9,994 nt of DNA from Parcubacteria group bacterium (GTDB lineage Bacteria > Patescibacteriota > Minisyncoccia > Phycocordibacterales > GCA-002724975). The stretch lies in the NCBI GenBank assembly GCA_002724975.1, contig PBQF01000011.1, forward strand, positions 1 to 9,994, given 5' to 3'. The notes beneath the pieces were generated by a model. It made no database searches and was not told the origin of the DNA. It was given only the letters and a program-made list of their open reading frames with translations. Positions within the stretch are counted from its first letter, which is position 1. The number at the start of each line of letters is the position of its first letter. This document shows positions 6,463-9,994 of the stretch, piece by piece. The position numbers and the translations under genes are program-made.

Positions 6463-6963
6463 CTCAATTGTAGTAAATGCCATCATATTTCTGAAAATAA
6501 GATGGGTTGTAGTGATTGTCACAAAGAGCCTTCCGAATATCAAAAGGGGACAGTTGGGGTTGTTGAGACCACTTTTGCACCTGATATGATGTCCAGAGTC
6601 GTTAAATGTGAAGATTGCCATAAATATAATGAAAGTATTTTGAAATTCAAAGGAGTAGAGGAGTACTGTGTAGAATGCCACAACAATGATTATGGAAAAC
6701 TGTATAGTGCCTGGACAAGAACTATTAAAGTTAGGTTGAAGGAATTTGGCTCTCGTGTACAATTGCTAGTTGAGAGTGGCATGAAAGTTCCAGATAAAGA
6801 TATGGGCAATGAGGTAAAAAACAAGGAGTTGGTAGACATGGATATATTCCTAGAGAAAACAGCTACGACTGTGGACTTGATTAGGAGATACGGAACACAC
6901 AACTTCAATCTAACAATAAGTATCATGGATAACCTTGAAGCGGGGCTAGAGGCTTTGGAATGA
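6463..6963 (+). pseudogene. 3' part of a multihaem cytochrome c gene
   Basis: Four CxxCH haem-binding motifs lie in one frame: CSKCH (6469-6483), CSDCH (6508-6522), CEDCH (6607-6621) and CVECH (6667-6681). A helical C-terminal part with RRYGTHNFN follows, where the His could be a distal haem ligand. The frame is open back to a TAA at 6427, but residues before the first haem motif come from the aminotransferase side, so the native start, signal peptide and probably further haems are missing. An ATG at 6502 would give 153 residues but omits the first CSKCH, has no ribosome binding site and no export signal, and c-type haem attachment needs export. It is therefore a gene remnant. Parent proteins are periplasmic electron carriers, common in anaerobes with nitrogen or metal respiration; the specific family was not recognised. 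Confidence 0.8.
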
Positions 6964-7059
6964 AAAATACTCAATTATGAAATTTGATTCACCTACTTGA
7001 TCTATACTCTTTCAAGGATTTATACTCCTGTGTGCAATTGTGATTTACTCTGATCTTTG

Positions 7060-7087
7060 TTGACAGAAAACTAATAATAAGTAAAAT
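7060..7087 (+). promoter_or_regulatory. Promoter for the small lipoprotein gene
   Basis: A perfect -35 box TTGACA (7060-7065) and TAAAAT (7082-7087) with a 16-bp spacer. Transcription would start near 7094, leaving a leader of about 70 nt before the ATG at 7167. It is one of the best sigma-70 type matches in the window. Confidence 0.5.
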
Positions 7088-7166
7088 GCGTAGGTTTCAC
7101 AGCAGTTTAAGTGCAAGACTGAAAAATATTAAATAGCACTGATTATGTGAAGGAAGGGCGATTGTA

Positions 7167-7463
7167 ATGAAAAGTATTTTGTTGTCAGTAGTATTAATGT
7201 TTGTTACTGGATGTTCTATGATGGAGACTTCGTCTACTTCCACAGGACCAACAAAGAATCAGATTGCTTATAAATGGTCACAAATTCCAAATTACCTTAC
7301 TAAAAAAGAGGTTGAAAACATACTGGGTATCCCTACAGATATACATTATACTGAAGATGCGGAGATATGGAAGTATGAGTACGATAATGCACGCTCATTT
7401 GGCACTATCAGTTTCCGTAGAAGCGACAATCGTATATGGTTTAAGTCAAAACCATCATTTTAA
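7167..7463 (+). CDS. Small lipoprotein with BamE/SmpA-like domain (98 aa)
   Basis: Residues 1-16 form a lipoprotein signal peptide: MK, a hydrophobic core, and the lipobox VTGC with the lipidated Cys at 16. After a Ser/Thr-rich linker the domain LTKKEVENILGIPTDIHYTEDAEIWKYEY follows the BamE/SmpA pattern (helix with EV..ilG.P, then a W.Y strand). BamE belongs to the complex that inserts proteins into the outer membrane, but many short lipoproteins share this domain with unknown roles, so no gene symbol is given. A strong AGGAAGGG (7151-7158) lies 8 nt before the ATG and a good promoter lies at 7060-7087. It seems to be transcribed alone, with the broken regulator gene downstream. Confidence 0.82.
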   Translation: MKSILLSVVLMFVTGCSMMETSSTSTGPTKNQIAYKWSQIPNYLTKKEVENILGIPTDIHYTEDAEIWKYEYDNARSFGTISFRRSDNRIWFKSKPSF

Positions 7464-7526
7464 TAAATTATAAATAGCTGCCTGCAAAATATAATGTAAT
7501 ACAGTAGGTCGGGAGGGGGAATATTA

Positions 7527-7866
7527 GTGTCTAAAGTTGTTATAGCTGAAGACGATAGTACCAGTCGGGTGTATCTTGTTTGTATTTTGAGCAAAGCCGG
7601 TTTTCGAAATGATTGTTGCAGTAGATGGTGCAGAGGCCTTCAGGTTGGCTCAGAAAGAATAATTCGGCGTCTTGGTTACCGACTGGATGATGCATAATGT
7701 TGATGGTATTCAGCTCATTAAGTTGATGTGATCAAAGCTCAAACCAACTCTTCCGATCATGACGATCACTGCTCTGAGCTCAAAAGAGGCCCACGATCAT
7801 GCTCATGGCTCTAAAGCTGTTGCCAAAATTGTTCAGGAAATTGTAAAGGATGTTTCCATCGTTTAG
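7527..7866 (+). pseudogene. Decayed CheY-like response regulator receiver domain
   Basis: Joining frames recovers a receiver domain: VSKVVIAEDDSTSRVYL from a GTG at 7527 (acidic pair EDD), then, after an extra base near 7605, EMIVAVDGAEAFRLAQKE, then VLVTDWMMHNVDG with the phospho-acceptor Asp (codon 7681-7683), and PIMTITALSS with the conserved switch Thr region. Lesions: a one-base frameshift around 7605, TAA at 7660-7662 and TGA at 7729-7731. The part that normally carries the conserved Lys-Pro seems deleted between the TALSS strand and the last helix (KIVQEIVKD). The GGGAGGGGG ribosome binding site at 7511-7519 is still intact, so decay is probably recent. No output domain follows, so the parent was a single-domain regulator of about 115-120 residues. 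Confidence 0.82.
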
Positions 7867-8052
7867 AGAGTTAGAGTTATGCAAACCCGCCACATCCCAC
7901 ATAGAACTAACATTACGATTGCCTGTCCAATACTTAGAATAGTTTTGAACTAGCTCTTTTTGCCTTAATTTGTACTAATCAGAACAGATGTCTTGTTTTA
8001 TGGCAATACGAACATGGTTTGAGTATTGTAACGTCTCATTTCAGCATATTGT

Positions 8053-8094
8053 GTTAGTAGAAATATTTAATATTAAATGAGTTAGTGGAAATAT
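8053..8094 (+). repeat. Tandem near-duplicate around the hydrolase start, with AT palindrome between
   Basis: GTTAGTAGAAATAT (8053-8066) returns as GTTAGTGGAAATAT (8081-8094), 28 bp apart with one mismatch. The second copy supplies the weak ribosome binding site and the first bases of the ATG at 8093. The perfect 14-bp palindrome ATTTAATATTAAAT (8065-8078) lies between them. It could be a local duplication or an operator overlapping the translation start. Confidence 0.45.
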
Positions 8095-8770
8095 GATTGA
8101 AGAGCATGTACATTTCAACTCGGACGGTTTGAAGCTGGAGGGGGTTTTGGCGTATGATGAAAACGTTATAAATCCTCCGTTAGCACTATTGTGTCCGCCT
8201 CACCCTCACCTCGGTGGTGATATGGAAAATAATGTTATTACTGTGTTGAGCAGTGTGTTGCCTGAGAATGGTTTCGCGACGTTGCGGTTTAATTATCGTG
8301 GTGTTGGTAAAAGCGAAAGTAAGCTAGACAATATTGCAGAGGTGTATGAGTATTGGGAGGCTATTCTAAATAGTGATGATTGTTCTGATGCTATTGTGGA
8401 TGCTACTTCAGCAGCAAACTATTTAGAAACAACAATTGGTACTAAAAGTATGTTTGTTGCAGGGTATTCTTTTGGAGCAATAGTGGCGATGATGCTGAGC
8501 GTGGGAAATAATGACGTGAGCGGATTTACAGCTATCTCTACTCCATTTGGTAGATTTGATACCGGATTTCTAAAGGAGTATAAAAAGCCAAAGCTTTTCA
8601 TTTGCGCAGATAATGATTTTACATCTTCACTTGAAGAGGTTGAGAAAGGAATGCTAAATATATCAGAACCTAGGATACTTGAAATAATGTACGATTGTGA
8701 TCACTTCTATCTAGACAAAGAGCTGGAAATTGCAAATAAGGTATCAGAGTTCTGTAATATTAGCACCTGA
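8093..8770 (+). CDS. Alpha/beta hydrolase, COG2945-like (225 aa)
   Basis: A cytoplasmic serine hydrolase of the alpha/beta fold. The protein shows PPHPHLGGDMENNVI near residues 35-49 (oxyanion/early loop typical of COG2945), RFNYRGVGKS (65-74), the nucleophile elbow GYSFGA with S126, the acid in ADNDF (D173 or D175) and the catalytic His in CDHFY (H204), so the triad is complete. The length of 225 residues is normal for this group. The natural substrate of the family is largely unknown; ester or thioester hydrolysis is the general expectation. There is no signal peptide. It stands alone: 226 bp of spacer before it and 429 bp after it. GTGGA at 8085-8089 is a weak ribosome binding site just 3 nt before the ATG. 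Confidence 0.92.
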   Translation: MIEEHVHFNSDGLKLEGVLAYDENVINPPLALLCPPHPHLGGDMENNVITVLSSVLPENGFATLRFNYRGVGKSESKLDNIAEVYEYWEAILNSDDCSDAIVDATSAANYLETTIGTKSMFVAGYSFGAIVAMMLSVGNNDVSGFTAISTPFGRFDTGFLKEYKKPKLFICADNDFTSSLEEVEKGMLNISEPRILEIMYDCDHFYLDKELEIANKVSEFCNIST

Positions 8771-9199
8771 AATTTGAATATAGATCTCTTATAGTACACG
8801 CACTCTCCTCAGCGTGTAAGCAGATTATACAGCCTAAAGGTGCTACTACGCAAAATACAAAAGAAGCACACTTTGAACCATTCTTTATATCTATTCTAAC
8901 TTGTATGATAATAGTTAAACAATCAATCCAAATTGACTATTTTCTAATAATCACGTAAGTAGCTCAAATACAATACTTAATGACTTAAAAATATACTTGT
9001 CAGCAAATATACGTAAATATTAAACTGTCAGATTCCTGGAATTGGTTTTTAACGTACAAATTGCGTGTATGAGCCAGTATTTATTGTATTTTACAAGAAC
9101 ATGAATTTTTGTTTTAGTATAAGTTGCTAATTATTAGTATCTTACGAATATTTATTTCTGTTGTAGAAGAATGGTATTAAAATTGCGACGCAAGCAATT
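8771..9199. other. Gene-free spacer after the hydrolase gene
   Basis: 429 bp of AT-rich DNA. Contents seen: a 7-bp hairpin, TACACGC (8795-8801) with GCGTGTA (8812-8818), 25 nt after the hydrolase stop and without a U-run, which may end or protect the transcript; and at its end the micro-ORF and hairpin before the next gene. A frame across about 8796-8950 reads without stops but has no start or family resemblance and is not called. Confidence 0.5.
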
Positions 9200-9203
9200 A
9201 TGA
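9171..9203 (+). CDS. Possible 10-residue leader ORF overlapping the next start
   Basis: ATG at 9171 opens MVLKLRRKQL, ending in a TGA (9201-9203) that overlaps the next gene's ATG as ATGA. Such overlaps often couple translation. The downstream gene has no Shine-Dalgarno sequence of its own, which fits a dependence on this leader. The leader's own site (AGAAGA) is weak, and short ORFs arise easily by chance. Confidence 0.25.
   Translation: MVLKLRRKQL
9181..9199 (+). promoter_or_regulatory. Hairpin touching the start codon of the 130-aa gene
   Basis: AATTGC (9181-9186) and GCAATT (9194-9199) are perfect inverted repeats with a 7-nt loop, ending on the base before the ATG at 9200. It occupies the place of a ribosome binding site. 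It could be a translational control hairpin or a protein site on DNA. Confidence 0.35.
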
Positions 9204-9592
9204 CTGAAAGCCTCAATATTAATTTAATTAGATATGAGTACATAGCTTATTCTAACTTGCTCAATATTGATAGTGTTAAAGAGATACTGATTACGCGGGA
9301 TGATTTTGACGATATTATATCAAATAATGCTCAAATTAAGTGGTCTCCGGTGACAAATATGAATATTGATATTATTGACTCTGTTGAAGATACCGGAAGT
9401 AGTGGTGATCCTTCTTCCAAAAAGGCCAAGAATAGGATCTGCGGACTTTTTGACGCCGAACCGTTAGATTGGAAATACGCTCGTATTCTGGTCGATAACA
9501 AAGCAAGTACAAAAAATAACTTTGCAATAGCTAAAATGCCACTTAGTCCGATCGTGCCAATTATATTTGAGATAAATGAAAATAGTATTTAA
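9200..9592 (+). CDS. Hypothetical protein of unknown family (130 aa)
   Basis: A soluble, acidic N-terminal half (LNIDSVKEILITRDDFDDII) is followed by a Gly/Ser/Asp-rich linker (near residues 66-74, GSSGDPSSKKAK), then a more compact C-terminal half with RICGLFDAEPLDWKYARILVD and a hydrophobic strand PLSPIVPIIFEI. No signal peptide, membrane segment or catalytic motif is visible, and I do not recognise a family. The start is unclear: the ATG at 9200 has no Shine-Dalgarno sequence and follows a hairpin and an overlapping 10-residue ORF. Residue composition looks like a real protein. It stands alone between two gene-free stretches, which is common for horizontally gained or orphan genes. Confidence 0.6.
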   Translation: MTESLNINLIRYEYIAYSNLLNIDSVKEILITRDDFDDIISNNAQIKWSPVTNMNIDIIDSVEDTGSSGDPSSKKAKNRICGLFDAEPLDWKYARILVDNKASTKNNFAIAKMPLSPIVPIIFEINENSI

Positions 9593-9885
9593 TTAACTCA
9601 GCAAGTAGTTTTCTAATTTCAGTGAATTTTCATACAAGTTTTTATATTTTTTCATAGTTCAATTTTTTAACACACGTACTATAGGCAACTTGTGAGTTTA
9701 TTGAATGGACTGAATAATATTCTAACTGAACATCATTCATCGCTTAATTTCAAAAAAGTACTGCATCTGATTTAATTTGGCCACCTTGGCATACGTATTT
9801 TTTCTAGACATTTGTCAGTATGTTTTATAGAATGTCTCTAGTTTTAATTATACTCACCCACAGAAAAATACTTATATACAATAAG

Positions 9886-9930
9886 GGCATAAATTAGATG
9901 GGCAATGTAATGTCCATTTAGGTAGATGCC
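9886..9930 (+). ncRNA. Candidate structured RNA element before the terminator
   Basis: Two nested stems fold one domain: GGCAT (9886-9890) with ATGCC (9926-9930) outside, and ATGGGCA (9898-9904) with TGTCCAT (9911-9917, one G-U pair) inside, closed by the loop ATGTAA. The asymmetric internal loop holds AAATTAG on one side and TTAGGTAG on the other. Only 9 nt separate it from the terminator stem, an arrangement seen in small RNAs and in riboswitch expression platforms. No known class is recognised and no strong promoter was found just upstream. Confidence 0.35.
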
Positions 9931-9939
9931 GTAATATAG

Positions 9940-9994
9940 AAAGCCTTACTGTGAGAGATATTCTAAACTAATGTCTGCGCAGTAAGGCTTTTTT
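9940..9994 (+). terminator. Strong intrinsic terminator at the window edge
   Basis: AAAGCCTTACTG (9940-9951) pairs perfectly with CAGTAAGGCTTT (9980-9991), continued inwards by a G-U and a G-C pair, with a loop of about 24 nt, followed by T to the window end. The U-run points to termination of a plus-strand transcript. The nearest plus-strand gene ends 347 bp earlier, so it may end a small RNA instead. On the minus strand the run is shorter (TTTCTAT), so bidirectional use is less likely but possible. Confidence 0.75.

Larger units (their letters stand above)
9593..9994. other. Gene-free 3' stretch with inverted repeats
   Basis: 402 bp without a convincing ORF. It contains the inverted repeat AGACATT (9806-9812) with AATGTCT (9831-9837), the structured element at 9886-9930 and the terminator at 9940-9994. 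The part from 9593 to about 9800 is plain AT-rich DNA in which I see nothing specific. Confidence 0.55.

Noticed and set aside
6436..6974. Minus-strand frames of 94-108 residues opposite the cytochrome fragment
   Set aside because: Four in-frame CxxCH motifs on the plus strand show which strand codes; the antisense frames show no family features.
8796..8950. Stop-free plus-strand stretch after the hydrolase gene, considered as a transposase remnant
   Set aside because: No start, no ribosome binding site and no recognisable transposase motif; the evidence is too thin.
9755..9795. AATTTGGCCACC-like segment, considered as an insertion sequence end
   Set aside because: No matching inverted end, target duplication or transposase was found in the window.
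9165..9994. CRISPR array, tRNA or rRNA in the gene-poor right end
   Set aside because: No regularly spaced repeats and no cloverleaf or rRNA-like sequence; only isolated hairpins are present.

Overview
The window is AT-rich bacterial DNA whose genes point to a Gram-negative cell with an outer membrane (a BamE-like lipoprotein, a signal-peptide TPR protein) and an ammonium/haem-rich physiology (Amt transporter with its P-II partner, a four-haem cytochrome c piece). This mix, with a eukaryote-like protein kinase and very AT-rich spacers, would fit a planctomycete of the anammox type. That assignment is an inference from gene content; no rRNA or tRNA is present to test it.

Left part, minus strand (1-2394): a P-II signal protein gene (glnK/glnB type) is followed by an ammonium transporter gene. 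A 268-bp spacer between them holds a 64-nt imperfect hairpin. Downstream of amt lie a 67-residue hypothetical gene and the first 16 codons of another gene cut by the window edge. The paired genes form the classical sensor-transporter unit: P-II would bind the cytoplasmic tail of Amt and shut the channel when nitrogen is plentiful.

Centre (2395-6963): a 750-bp gene-free divergent region with several palindromes and a short coding-like remnant separates glnK from a plus-strand cluster. The cluster runs: divergent Ser/Thr kinase-like protein, calcineurin-type metallophosphoesterase, secreted or anchored TPR protein, then a broken tail. In the tail, the first ~88 codons of a class III aminotransferase run directly into the 3' part of a four-haem cytochrome c gene in another frame. 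Spacing is 14 bp, a few bases of overlap, and 6 bp, so the first four look co-transcribed. The kinase next to a phosphoesterase suggests a signalling module.

Right part (6964-9994) is sparse and partly decayed: a BamE-like small lipoprotein with a good promoter, a receiver-domain (CheY-like) pseudogene with one frameshift and two stop codons, an alpha/beta hydrolase of the COG2945 type, a 130-residue protein of unknown function preceded by a micro-ORF and a hairpin, and at the edge a small structured element followed by a strong intrinsic terminator. No CRISPR array, complete insertion sequence, tRNA or rRNA was seen.
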